Part shown: positions 1-6,962 of the stretch, piece after piece
Numbering within the stretch: the stretch's first letter is position 1
Layout: each line of letters opens with the position of its first letter
Source: Desulfobacteraceae bacterium
GTDB taxonomy: Bacteria; Desulfobacterota; DSM-4660; Desulfatiglandales; HGW-15
Assembly: GCA_003819975.1 (NCBI GenBank)
Contig: RPPU01000063.1
Coordinates: 1-12,618, forward strand
Length of the DNA stretch: 12,618 nt
Direction of reading: 5' to 3'
The notes under the pieces: generated by a model
What the model saw: only the letters and a program-made list of their open reading frames with translations
Database searches by the model: none
Told to the model about the DNA's origin: nothing
Translations under genes and position numbers: made by a program

Positions 1-47
1 GCTCAAACAAGTAGAGTGGAAGCATCTTTAAATCCAAGATTTACGTT

Positions 48-1007
48 CTAGCTCCCCTCCCATTTCCAAACTTCTTTGACCGGCCAATGAATGCGTTTGA
101 CCTTTAAGGCGTCTTTGTCCGGGCCCTTGATCTGCCAACTCGTAGCGCTTTTCAAACTTTGATCCGGATCAAAACCGCTGCTGCGCAAGTGCATATTGTA
201 ATGCCGCATTTGCATACTGTCTTTTGCCATTTTAATTCGCGAGCACCTAAAATCAACATACCCTTGATGCTTGGCGTCCCAAATACAGCCAAATTCCGTA
301 AATCCTTCAAAAAGTTTTATAGGAATCTTTTCACCAAAGGAATTAAAACGCCACGCATGCATATTTTCTGTTTTGCTCTCCGTACCCCTTTCGGCGTTTT
401 CAAGAGACAAAAAAATCAAGTCATCTTCTGTGGTAATGACGCCGATCCCAAAAGATTCCTGATAGGGATCGTCCAGCCAGGGCTGTTCGATCACCTTGAA
501 TAATTGGGTTTCATTTTCAAGAAAAAGCGCTTCATACGTTTGCTTGTCCTTAAATTCCAGATAGACCTTCATCAGGGTCTGGTTATTAATCTTCATCCAT
601 CCGGTTTCGAGAATCTTGGCATCATCAAGATTATATTGTTCTCCTAAAATATCAGTAAGACGATCGATATCCATCGGTTCTTTGGCTCGGGAAAAAAGCG
701 TTTTTCTTTCAACGCGCGCATGGGGAATGCGTGAGGCCAACCAGCCGGCTTCGTAAGCGCTCATAAACGGACCGGCCTCGCGAAGTCCTTTTTTATACTT
801 TAATCCGGTTTTGGTGGACCGGCAATAATGGGAAAGAAACTTGGATTTTGGTCCTTGGATCACAACGAAATATTGGACCGGCAGGATCAAGCGCGGCTTG
901 AACGTAGTTTTTTTTGAAGGAATGTTTTGCGCGAAAATGGGTAAGGCGCATAAGCAGGCCATTAAGCAGAAAAAACAGATAAATGCAATCGTCCAAATCC
1001 TTTTCAT
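48..1007 (-). CDS. Secreted protein of unknown function
   Basis: A 319-residue protein that I do not recognise. Residues 1-27 form a clear export signal: MKR, a long hydrophobic stretch rich in Phe, Cys, Leu and Ala, then a likely signal peptidase I site after PIFA. A lipobox-like LMAC lies inside the hydrophobic core, but hydrophobic sequence continues after it, so a lipoprotein is less likely. The mature part is soluble, rich in Trp, Lys and Glu, with no membrane segment and no catalytic motif I can name. The ATG is preceded by AGGGAAAG a few bases upstream, which supports this start. It lies 60 bases downstream of the M23 peptidase frame on the same strand, so it may share a transcript with the DUF4846/M23 genes and act in the envelope; that role is inference from position only. 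Confidence 0.75.
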   Translation of the reverse strand: MKRIWTIAFICFFCLMACLCALPIFAQNIPSKKTTFKPRLILPVQYFVVIQGPKSKFLSHYCRSTKTGLKYKKGLREAGPFMSAYEAGWLASRIPHARVERKTLFSRAKEPMDIDRLTDILGEQYNLDDAKILETGWMKINNQTLMKVYLEFKDKQTYEALFLENETQLFKVIEQPWLDDPYQESFGIGVITTEDDLIFLSLENAERGTESKTENMHAWRFNSFGEKIPIKLFEGFTEFGCIWDAKHQGYVDFRCSRIKMAKDSMQMRHYNMHLRSSGFDPDQSLKSATSWQIKGPDKDALKVKRIHWPVKEVWKWEGS

Positions 1008-1067
1008 GACTTTCCCTAAAATCTTATTCCGGAATAAATTCCAGTTTCTTATTCTTCCTGAAACTCA

Positions 1068-1595
1068 TCAATGAATTGCTTTTCTTAAATACGGTATAAT
1101 ATCGAGCGGGGTTAACTCCATATTTTTAACTTTTAAGACCATTAAATGCAGATGAGTCGGTGACCTCGCGGGATAGGCATTTTTACCGGACCGTCCGACC
1201 GTGCCGATCGCGGAACCGGCTGTGCAAAAATCACCGGCCCGGACATGAATGTCGTTTAAATGAGCAAAATAAAATACGCGGTCCTCAATCGGATCCAGCG
1301 CCCAGACATAATTGCCGCCCCTGATTTCCGAATTGGGTTTCCAGCCGCTTTCCGCGCTTAAAATCAACAGATCCACCGGCGCCACGACCGGAACCGGTTG
1401 TTGGCCGGCGTCATCCAGGTTGTCCTGATTTTTATCATGGATGAAAATATCATAAGCCGGGTGACCGCCATGACGGTTGCCGTCATAAAAATCATACCCC
1501 TTAATCGGGGAAGAACCGTAACGGATATTCGGCTTGAATCCAGCAGCGCCTACATCTTTTATGAAATTCCTGGGCCGGCATAAAACTGTAGCCGA
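1068..1595 (-). CDS. M23 (LytM-like) zinc metallopeptidase domain, start missing, probably frameshifted off the DUF4846 gene
   Basis: M23 peptidases cut cross-links in peptidoglycan outside the cytoplasm. All family marks are readable: HGGHPAYD (zinc His at 1461-1463, Asp at 1449-1451), FAHL (His 1260-1262), VGRSGKNAYPARSPTHLHL (HxH at 1146-1154) and the usual RGGNY strand. The only conventional start, a GTG at 1385, lies after the first two zinc ligands, so translation from it would give a dead fragment. The same frame stays open back to a TGA at 1596-1598, and the stretch just before the catalytic motif (GFKPNIRYGSSPIKGYDF) looks like genuine M23 sequence. No ATG, GTG or TTG occurs between 1595 and the motif. 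This upstream part overlaps the end of the DUF4846 reading frame. The bounds given are the open frame, not a proven start; the piece is best read as the 3' half of a broken fusion gene, or as the result of a sequencing indel. Confidence 0.75.
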   Translation of the reverse strand, partial: SATVLCRPRNFIKDVGAAGFKPNIRYGSSPIKGYDFYDGNRHGGHPAYDIFIHDKNQDNLDDAGQQPVPVVAPVDLLILSAESGWKPNSEIRGGNYVWALDPIEDRVFYFAHLNDIHVRAGDFCTAGSAIGTVGRSGKNAYPARSPTHLHLMVLKVKNMELTPLDIIPYLRKAIH

Positions 1596-2232
1596 TCAAA
1601 AAAAGTTTTTTCCCTTCTTTTGATTCGCACGCATCCAGGATAACGGAAACATGCCCAATCCCGCCTCTTTCATTTTGGACAAACATATCGCCGGGCCTGA
1701 GCTGCGCAGACTCGACGGACACACAACCTTTTTTCAAGGAATGCGAATTGGTATTGGCAAAAGCCGATCTTAGGAATTTAGCGAACGATTGCCCGGATTG
1801 TCGAAACCGTTTTTTGTTGCCGCTATAGTCGAACAAATACAATTGGTTCAGTCTGCCCGTGGACTGATGATATTCGGCCCAAAACCGCATGGCGAAATCC
1901 GCGCATTGTTCCAGGTCCGAGCGGAACAGCAGCGGCAAACGCACCACTTCCCAAACATTGTAAAAACCGGATTCGATCGCCTGCCCCTGATAGCTCAGGA
2001 TGACCGGCCGGTCTTTTAAAGGCAGATTTTGAATCCAATGGCTGTAAGAACCGTTGGGATAGGTTTCACGAATATATCCGTCCGGAACAGGAATACTGTT
2101 TTTAATGCTTTTTTCTTGTCCGAAACAGAACGGTGCCAATGCAATAAATAAAACGATAAATAGTATTTCAGTACATTTTGGTTTTTGAATAATCACGTAG
2201 GTTTTGATCAAGTCCTGATTTAAAGTTGTCAC
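1501..2232 (-). CDS. Exported DUF4846-family protein, C-terminus altered by a probable frameshift
   Basis: The 243-residue frame carries the marks of DUF4846: GYIRETYPNGSYSHW near residue 52, NLPLK at 69-73, LEQCADFAMRFWAEY at 107-121, RPGDMFV at 179-185, GIGHVSVILD at 191-200 and FLIGYSFMPAQEF at 211-223. A hydrophobic export segment spans about residues 22-38. The conserved Cys110 (QCAD) and His194 (GH) recall a papain/NlpC-like Cys-His pair; that comparison is my inference, as the family has no assigned function. Family members normally run on some 30 residues after MPAQ. Here the frame turns into a short Cys/Arg-rich tail ending at 1501, while the +1 frame reads straight into an M23 peptidase. 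Removing one A from the AAAA run (plus-strand 1557-1560) would join both into one protein. The GTG start has no clear ribosome binding site, and palindromic repeats begin about 25 bases upstream, so the exact start is uncertain. Confidence 0.75.
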   Translation of the reverse strand: MTTLNQDLIKTYVIIQKPKCTEILFIVLFIALAPFCFGQEKSIKNSIPVPDGYIRETYPNGSYSHWIQNLPLKDRPVILSYQGQAIESGFYNVWEVVRLPLLFRSDLEQCADFAMRFWAEYHQSTGRLNQLYLFDYSGNKKRFRQSGQSFAKFLRSAFANTNSHSLKKGCVSVESAQLRPGDMFVQNERGGIGHVSVILDACESKEGKKLFLIGYSFMPAQEFHKRCRRCWIQAEYPLRFFPD

Positions 2233-2257
2233 ATTTTTGAGTTATTCATTGGCCTTA

Positions 2258-2362
2258 TTTGGAATGCGCGGATACGTCACACGAGGGCTCCTGCCCTGGT
2301 CCGCGCTTTAAAAGCGGCGACAAGGGCAGGAGCCCTCGTGTGACGCGTCGCCGCAATCCAAA
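2258..2362. repeat. Head-to-head pair of palindromic (REP-like) elements with identical cores
   Basis: Two units face each other. Unit 1 (2258-2309) reads TTTGGAATGCGCGGA, core, TCCGCGCTTT. Unit 2 (2311-2362) reads AAAGCGGCGAC, core, GTCGCCGCAATCCAAA. The cores form a perfect 23-base inverted repeat (2275-2297 against 2323-2345), and each core holds its own small hairpin (AGGGC/GCCCT around four bases). The outer stems differ (GCGCGGA/TCCGCGC and GCGGCGAC/GTCGCCGC), yet both share the TTTGGA-TGCG and CGCTTT ends. The locus sits between the methyltransferase and DUF4846 genes and has no coding capacity. The same end consensus recurs at 5785-5871. Confidence 0.85.
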
Positions 2363-2409
2363 ACAGATCGGGCCTTCATCCTTTATCCTTCAGCTTTATT
2401 TTCTCTCCT

Positions 2410-3093
2410 TCATCCTTTTCTTTCATAACTCAATAGCCAAAAATAATTCAAAAGGATGAGCTGCAGACGATCGGCATGCGGCTCAACGGTCGCCTTGATA
2501 AAATCCTTTGTCGGGAAATTTTTCAAGATATTATGTTTGCTGCCGTCAATCAAGATCCGTTCCTGGTAGGTATTGCCGTATTCGTCCTGACCCGTGATGG
2601 GCGAACTGCTGCCCTCGACATATAGATTATCGATAAACACGATCTTGCCGCCCGCCATGACCCGCTTGTTCGCTTCTGCGATAAAAGCGTCCAAGTCCTG
2701 TAAAGGAATATGCGACCAGATAAAGCCGCCGAAAAACGCATTAAACGATCCCTGAATTTCAGCCAACGCATAGATATCATGAAGCCCGAATTGAACGTTT
2801 TCTTGCGCATACTGTTTTGACTTGGCTATCTCGAGCACATCGGGATTGATATCCGTTGCCAGAATGGATTTCGCGGCTAGGCTGATATATTGGGTCCAAT
2901 AGCCGGTGCCGCAGGCGATTTCGATAATTGTTTTTTGGGCCAATTCAGATTGCAGCCAATCCTTGATTCGGCCAAGGTCTGCCTGCCGTTCCGGCTTCTC
3001 ATAGATCTTCTCATATTCCTTGGCTCTTTGGGCATAATAACGGACAAGATTCGGATCTATTGTTTTTTGATTCAATGAATACCATGAGATCAA
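2410..3093 (-). CDS. Class I SAM-dependent methyltransferase
   Basis: A 227-residue soluble protein with the seven-stranded methyltransferase fold. Motif I is IIEIACGTGYW at about residues 56-66 (SAM-binding glycine loop). The acidic end of the second strand is DINP at 81-84, LHDIYALAEIQGSFNAFFGG (104-123) covers motifs II-III, and AGGKIVFIDN (137-146) is the usual late strand. Length is normal and the ending is natural. The substrate cannot be read from the sequence. The start is a TTG preceded by AGGT a few bases upstream; the next ATG is out of frame. It begins 39 bases after the nucleotidyltransferase stop on the same strand, so read-through from that pair is possible. Just past its stop lies a purine-rich tract on the coding strand (plus-strand 2375-2425), then the palindrome pair. 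Confidence 0.85.
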   Translation of the reverse strand: MISWYSLNQKTIDPNLVRYYAQRAKEYEKIYEKPERQADLGRIKDWLQSELAQKTIIEIACGTGYWTQYISLAAKSILATDINPDVLEIAKSKQYAQENVQFGLHDIYALAEIQGSFNAFFGGFIWSHIPLQDLDAFIAEANKRVMAGGKIVFIDNLYVEGSSSPITGQDEYGNTYQERILIDGSKHNILKNFPTKDFIKATVEPHADRLQLILLNYFWLLSYERKG

Positions 3094-3132
3094 ATGACCT
3101 GAATAAAAATATAGGAAAACACATTCCCTGAA

Positions 3133-3570
3133 CTATTTCAAATTTTCGATATCCGCCAAATCCTGGAGCCGGCCGGTGGCTTTTTTATTTTTTTTGAGAT
3201 TTTCCAAATCAATGAAATTCACGGAAATGCCATCTATGATTATTTCAACTTTATTGGAATAACAGTTTTCAAAATCGATTCCTTCCGGATCATTAAGCAA
3301 ATCTATTCGGTTTGGAGGATAACCCAATTGAATCACTTGTCGCGGCGTTAAAAAGTCCTCTTTCTTTAATCCCAGAGATCCAAACCCGAATTGTTCCAAA
3401 GCTTGAATCAACTTGGCGGAATTTTCTTGAGTCCTATCGATCCAAACATCCAGGTCTTTGGTATATCGCGGATGACCATGAACGGCCAGAGCATAAGCCC
3501 CGATCACCAGATACCTGACCTTGTTATCGTTTAATGATTTTATAAACTCTTTGAAGTCTTGGTTCAGCAC
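3133..3570 (-). CDS. Small nucleotidyltransferase (MNT/DUF6036/AbiEii-like)
   Basis: A 145-residue member of the polymerase-beta-type nucleotidyltransferase superfamily. The signature is VIGAYALAVHGHPRYTKDLD at residues 22-41: the helix glycine followed by the metal-binding pair Asp39 and Asp41. A third acidic residue is probably Asp90 in PNRIDLL. The end, LKKNKKATGRLQDLADIENL, matches the usual C-terminal helix with its K/R and D residues. Such minimal enzymes often form two-gene cassettes and several act in toxin-antitoxin or abortive-infection systems. Here the partner is the 59-residue gene just upstream, overlapping by 47 bases. The start is GTG (gtgctgaacc), which fits the usual N-terminus (LNQDFKEFIKSLN). 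Biochemical activity and toxin or antitoxin role are not known from sequence. Confidence 0.8.
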   Translation of the reverse strand: MLNQDFKEFIKSLNDNKVRYLVIGAYALAVHGHPRYTKDLDVWIDRTQENSAKLIQALEQFGFGSLGLKKEDFLTPRQVIQLGYPPNRIDLLNDPEGIDFENCYSNKVEIIIDGISVNFIDLENLKKNKKATGRLQDLADIENLK

Positions 3571-3703
3571 CGTATTTCCATTGTATATATTCTTTACGTA
3601 TTTCTTCTAAGACAGCCAACCGCATTTGAGGGGTTTGAGTTTGCCAATAATCAAAATCGCTTTTTTTCTCACGAATATCAATTTTTCGATATGTTTTGAT
3701 CAT
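3524..3703 (-). CDS. 59-residue partner protein of the nucleotidyltransferase
   Basis: This short gene runs from an ATG at 3703 to a TAA at 3524-3526 and overlaps the nucleotidyltransferase start by 47 bases in another frame. The protein begins MIKTYRKIDIREKKSDFDYW and ends PRLQRVYKIIKR; the middle holds RLAVLEEIRKEYIQWKYGAE. It is highly charged and probably helical. From memory, proteins of this pattern (RK-D-xRE-K-xDxxYW … EEIR-EY-xWKYG-E-RLQRVY) occur directly upstream of such nucleotidyltransferases, which supports a real two-gene cassette, possibly toxin-antitoxin-like. GGAAG lies close before the ATG. An AT-rich stretch upstream could hold a promoter (TTGGCG, 17 bases, TAATAT), but it would leave almost no leader. 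The function is not established. Confidence 0.75.
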   Translation of the reverse strand: MIKTYRKIDIREKKSDFDYWQTQTPQMRLAVLEEIRKEYIQWKYGAEPRLQRVYKIIKR

Positions 3704-3881
3704 TCTTCCGCCATATTAAATCTTAAATACTCTCACGCCAAGATTAAAACCCTTGATTTAATTGGGCTTTTGTTTAAGATTATATGAGACTCAAAGGTGA
3801 AATTCAAGAAAAAAGCCCGGTTTATTTTTCATAAATTCAGTTGATTATTCAATAGATTACAAGCTTTTCACGTGAGCATTT

Positions 3882-5780
3882 ATGCAAATTACCCTGATCT
3901 ATCCTCCCACTTGCGATCCTACAGCCCCATATATCTCCATACCGGCTTTGGCCGGTTTTCTATGTAGCCATAATATCCAAGTCACACCCGTGGACGCCAA
4001 TATCGAATCGTTCGATCGTTTATTATCATCTTTCAATCTGGAAAAATTCTTAAACCGGGTGAAAAAGCGCTTAACCCAACTAAAGCATAAATCAAACAAA
4101 AACCATACGGATGAATTATTATTCTGGCGTTTGGCGGATGCGGTTGCCTTAGCCGAACAAGTCCCACAAAGAATCACGGAAGCCCTTTTCATCTTGCGCG
4201 GTACGGATCCCGGCCGTTTTTTCAATCCTGAAGACTATGAATTCGCCCTGGAAACCGTGGAATCCGCTTTGCGCCTGATCGGCGCTGCCTATGATCAATT
4301 AAGCCTGGATTTCAAATCTTACCGAACCCCCTTTTCCTTGCTTAACCTGGATGAAATCGAACGGGACAGCCGTCCCAAGAATAATCCATTCTTTGATTAT
4401 TTCGAAGAACTGGCCCAACAGTTGAAAAATACAAAACCGGATCTGATCGGTATCTCCATTGCTTTCCCCGGCCAAATCCAACCGGCTTATTCCTTGGCCT
4501 TCAGCTTGCGCCGCTATCTCCCCTCAATTCCCTTGATCGCGGGCGGACCGGCCCTAACCCAACTGCTTTTACGTCTTGAGCAGTCGCAACAACGATCCAC
4601 TTTGGGCCCTTTTGATGCTGCCGTACTTTTTGAAGGTGAAACCGCTTTGCTGAACATAATCCGCGCTCTGCAAGCCGGTCAAAAACCGACAGGGATCATC
4701 CACGGCACCCACGTGCAGGATCTCGCAACGTTGCCGGCTCCGGATTTTGACGGACTGCCTTTGGCCAAATATCTCTCGCCTATCCCGGTCCTACCCTATG
4801 ACACGACACGGGGTTGTTACTGGGGCAAATGCGCTTTTTGTCATTACGGGCTTTGCGAACAAGGCACTGCTCCTTATAGAGAAAGGCCAGCCGAACAAAT
4901 CCTATCCGACCTCCAAACTTTGACGCAAAAACATGGTTGCCGGATTTTCTACTTTTCTCAGGATACCATGACACCCAAGCTGGCCAAAACCCTGGCTCGT
5001 AAAATAAAGTCTTCCGGATTAGCCTTGCGCTGGGCCACGGACATGCGGCCGGAACCCGGCTTGACTCCTGAGATCTGCCAAGAATTATCCCAAGGCGGGG
5101 TACTCAGCCTGGCTTTGGGTGTGGAATCGGGCGCGGAGCGGGTGTTGGGCTTGATAAACAAAGGCATTAAACTTGAAGAAATCCGCACGGCGATTCAAAA
5201 CTTGGCTCAAGCCGAAATTGCGGTTGAAACCATGTGCTTTATGGATTTTCCGACTGAAACGTTCCGGGAAGCGCGAGCGACCCTTAATTTGATCCGCTCG
5301 CTTCAGGATTCCATCGCGCTCTTTATCTGCGGGACCTTCAGTCTTTCGCATGGTTCGCGTGTGGCCCGCTATCCCGCGGAATATGGTTTGGCTGAAAATT
5401 GGCATGCGGCCCATGACGAATTTAAAACCGCATTGTTTTATACCGAGAAAAAACAAAGCAAAAGTCCGGAACAACATCTCAAAATCGAGCAAGGAATCGA
5501 GAAACTATCACAGGACTGGTGGCTTCATGACTACCCCTGGGCCGGATCGCTCTCCACCGCTCATACCCTGCTCTGGTACGATCATTATGGCCCGCGGATT
5601 TTCCAACAGCTCGCGAAAAATAGACCGGTCAGTCCTTCAAAACCATTACCTTCTTCGCTTAGTAAAAAGGCCCTAAAAGTTTGGGAAAAAGAAACCCGGA
5701 TCTGGGATATTCTGATCAATGAAAAACGATCCGTGAACCGGAAGGAATACAACATGCTGGCTCAAAGATCCAGCAGCTAA
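3882..5780 (+). CDS. B12-binding-type radical SAM protein
   Basis: A 632-residue protein with two recognisable parts. Residues 1 to about 230 look like the cobalamin-binding-type Rossmann domain: MQITLIYPPT start, IPALAGFL, later KPDLIGISIAF and PLIAGGP (A220-G221-G222-P223). The DxHxxG signature is absent, so cobalamin binding is not proven. Residues about 300-480 are the radical SAM barrel: RGCYWGKCAFCHYG gives the 4Fe-4S cysteines C312, C317 and C320, followed by FYFSQDTM, LRWATDMRPEPGL, GVLSLALGVESGAERVL and METMCFMDFPTET-like strands. The cysteine spacing CX4CX2C differs from the common CX3CX2C. About 150 C-terminal residues have no domain I can name. It stands alone on the plus strand; the upstream gap of about 180 bases is AT-rich. 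No precursor peptide or pathway partner is adjacent, so the substrate is unknown. Confidence 0.9.
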   Translation: MQITLIYPPTCDPTAPYISIPALAGFLCSHNIQVTPVDANIESFDRLLSSFNLEKFLNRVKKRLTQLKHKSNKNHTDELLFWRLADAVALAEQVPQRITEALFILRGTDPGRFFNPEDYEFALETVESALRLIGAAYDQLSLDFKSYRTPFSLLNLDEIERDSRPKNNPFFDYFEELAQQLKNTKPDLIGISIAFPGQIQPAYSLAFSLRRYLPSIPLIAGGPALTQLLLRLEQSQQRSTLGPFDAAVLFEGETALLNIIRALQAGQKPTGIIHGTHVQDLATLPAPDFDGLPLAKYLSPIPVLPYDTTRGCYWGKCAFCHYGLCEQGTAPYRERPAEQILSDLQTLTQKHGCRIFYFSQDTMTPKLAKTLARKIKSSGLALRWATDMRPEPGLTPEICQELSQGGVLSLALGVESGAERVLGLINKGIKLEEIRTAIQNLAQAEIAVETMCFMDFPTETFREARATLNLIRSLQDSIALFICGTFSLSHGSRVARYPAEYGLAENWHAAHDEFKTALFYTEKKQSKSPEQHLKIEQGIEKLSQDWWLHDYPWAGSLSTAHTLLWYDHYGPRIFQQLAKNRPVSPSKPLPSSLSKKALKVWEKETRIWDILINEKRSVNRKEYNMLAQRSSS

Positions 5781-5784
5781 GCAG

Positions 5785-5871
5785 TTTTGGAGTGCGGCGG
5801 CAAGACGCCGCTTTTGCAAGGTGCGACATGTCACGCCAAATTAAAGCGCGGACTTGTCCGCGCAATCCAAA
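5785..5871. repeat. Second head-to-head pair of palindromic (REP-like) elements
   Basis: Unit B (5785-5815) reads TTTTGGAGTGCGGCG, six bases, CGCCGCTTTT. Unit C (5843-5871) reads AAAGCGCGGAC, TT, GTCCGCGCAATCCAAA; its stem is a perfect 8-bp hairpin at 5846-5863. The units face each other with the same orientation and end consensus (TTTGGA-TGCG … CGCTTT) as the pair at 2258-2362, but lack the 23-base core. The linker holds the palindrome GACATGTC (5825-5832). Unit B begins four bases after the radical SAM stop codon and its stem is followed by TTTT, so it could also end transcription. No gene is seen between 5781 and 6073. Confidence 0.8.
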
Positions 5872-5951
5872 GGTTTTTTTGATCCTAAGAAAATATAGGC
5901 TCAAAAAAACTTCAAATCCGGAAAGAGAAAACCGGAATTGCAACCTGAGCC

Positions 5952-5978
5952 GTAGAGCGACCGACCGGTCGCCCCTAC
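5952..5978. repeat. Palindrome with GTAG…CTAC ends
   Basis: The stretch pairs GTAG with CTAC and GCGACC with GGTCGC around a GACC loop, with a small internal mismatch. Its right end (GCCCCTAC) is identical to that of the palindrome at 7444-7472, suggesting a second repeat family with fixed ends and a variable centre. Confidence 0.6.
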
Positions 5979-6073
5979 TTGAACGATTGCGTTTATCGTC
6001 CTACAAAATCAGAACGTTGTTCTCCGGGTAAGGTCAGAATGACGCATAGTCACTTATATAAGGATGACTCATT

Positions 6074-6772
6074 ATGAATATCAAACAATTCCGCTATTCG
6101 ACCGATAATCTCGGATATCTTCTTTATACAAATAAGAGCGCAGTTGCTATCGACGGCGGCGCTGTCGACACTATAGTTGCATTTGCTGCGCAAAATAGTT
6201 TAAAAATCGAATTCGCCGTCCATACTCATTCGCATGCGGATCATACAACAGGACTGAAATCCCTGTTAAAGGCATCGGGCGCGGCTTATCTTGATCAAAC
6301 GGCTCTTCTCGAAAAAGGATCTTTGAAATTGGCTGATGAAAACATCCACATCATCTCTACGCCGGGGCATACCAAGGATTCCGTCACATTTCATGCCGGT
6401 AATTTTCTGGTGACCGGCGACACCTTATTCAACGGAACCATCGGCAATTGTTTTTCAGGCGATCTCTCGGCTTTCCTCGATTCTATCAAACGCTTGATCT
6501 CTTTTCCCCAGAATACCGTGATCTATGCGGGGCACGATTACGTCAAACAGGCTATGGCGTTTGCAAAATGGCTTGAGCCCGATAATAAGCATATCGATCT
6601 TTTTCTGAAAAAATATGATCCAAATCTTGTTCGCTCAAATCTTGAAGATGAATGGAGGGTCAATCCGTATCTTAGATTCAATGACTCCGAAATCATTTCG
6701 GTTTTAAAGCAAAAAGGACTGCCGATTGCAACGGAATGGGAACGTTGGCAATCGCTTATGAGCTTGGAATAG
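6074..6772 (+). CDS. MBL-fold hydrolase, glyoxalase II-like
   Basis: A 232-residue cytoplasmic metallo-beta-lactamase-fold hydrolase. The metal motif is THSHADH at residues 51-57 (H52, H54, D56, H57). Further ligands follow in STPGHTKDSV (His near 97), VTGDTLF (Asp near 115) and YAGHDYV (His near 155). The order and spacing match the hydroxyacylglutathione hydrolase (glyoxalase II) group, which cleaves thioesters, and the C-terminal part (PNLVRSNLEDEWRVNPYLRF) resembles the short tail seen in that group. The true substrate is open, since the family also includes persulfide dioxygenases and other hydrolases. AAGGA nine bases before the ATG supports the start. It is a single gene, preceded by the palindrome region and followed by an AT-rich gap; the truncated MBL gene at 6911-7309 converges on it. 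Confidence 0.85.
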   Translation: MNIKQFRYSTDNLGYLLYTNKSAVAIDGGAVDTIVAFAAQNSLKIEFAVHTHSHADHTTGLKSLLKASGAAYLDQTALLEKGSLKLADENIHIISTPGHTKDSVTFHAGNFLVTGDTLFNGTIGNCFSGDLSAFLDSIKRLISFPQNTVIYAGHDYVKQAMAFAKWLEPDNKHIDLFLKKYDPNLVRSNLEDEWRVNPYLRFNDSEIISVLKQKGLPIATEWERWQSLMSLE

Positions 6773-6861
6773 GAAAAGGAGAGAATTATTTTAATCAGGG
6801 ATAGATATGCTATGCCAATTTAATTATTATATTCATGATTTATTATTGATCGATTTATATA

Positions 6862-6962
6862 CGATTTCTCCCTGGGGTCGAAATGACAAAACAGGTCATT
6901 AAAAATGATTTTAATATCTTCCTTCTCCTGTCATTTCGAGGAGCATAGCGACGAGAAATCTA
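6862..6962. repeat. Inverted-repeat element at the end of the truncated MBL gene
   Basis: The left arm has GATTTCTC (6863-6870) and TCGAAATGACA (6878-6888). The right arm has TGTCATTTCGA (6929-6939) and GAGAAATC (6953-6960). The paired blocks are exact reverse complements, separated by unlike spacers. The right arm reads TCATTTCGAGGAGC-AGCGACGAG, a pattern I know as a frequent intergenic repeat in environmental bacterial genomes. It encodes the last residues and stop codon of the shortened MBL gene. Confidence 0.75.

Noticed and set aside
2375..2425. Pyrimidine-rich tract with repeated TTCATCC/TATCCTT words
   Set aside because: Low-complexity words without a fixed period; not a tandem repeat that I can define.
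3764..3818. GGGCTTTT … AAAAGCCC inverted repeat upstream of the radical SAM gene
   Set aside because: 8-base arms with a 39-base loop in AT-rich DNA; could be chance, and no regulatory role can be supported.
3704..3881. Promoter boxes in the divergent gap (TTGATT/TAAGAT plus strand; TTGGCG/TAATAT minus strand)
   Set aside because: Only four of six matches per box in AT-rich sequence; not distinguishable from chance.
5085..5492. 135-codon open frame on the minus strand
   Set aside because: Shadow of the radical SAM gene with no recognisable motif.
5794..5815. GC hairpin followed by TTTT as a terminator for the radical SAM gene
   Set aside because: The hairpin is better explained as one unit of the palindrome family. 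The T-run is only four bases, so I did not list it separately as a terminator.
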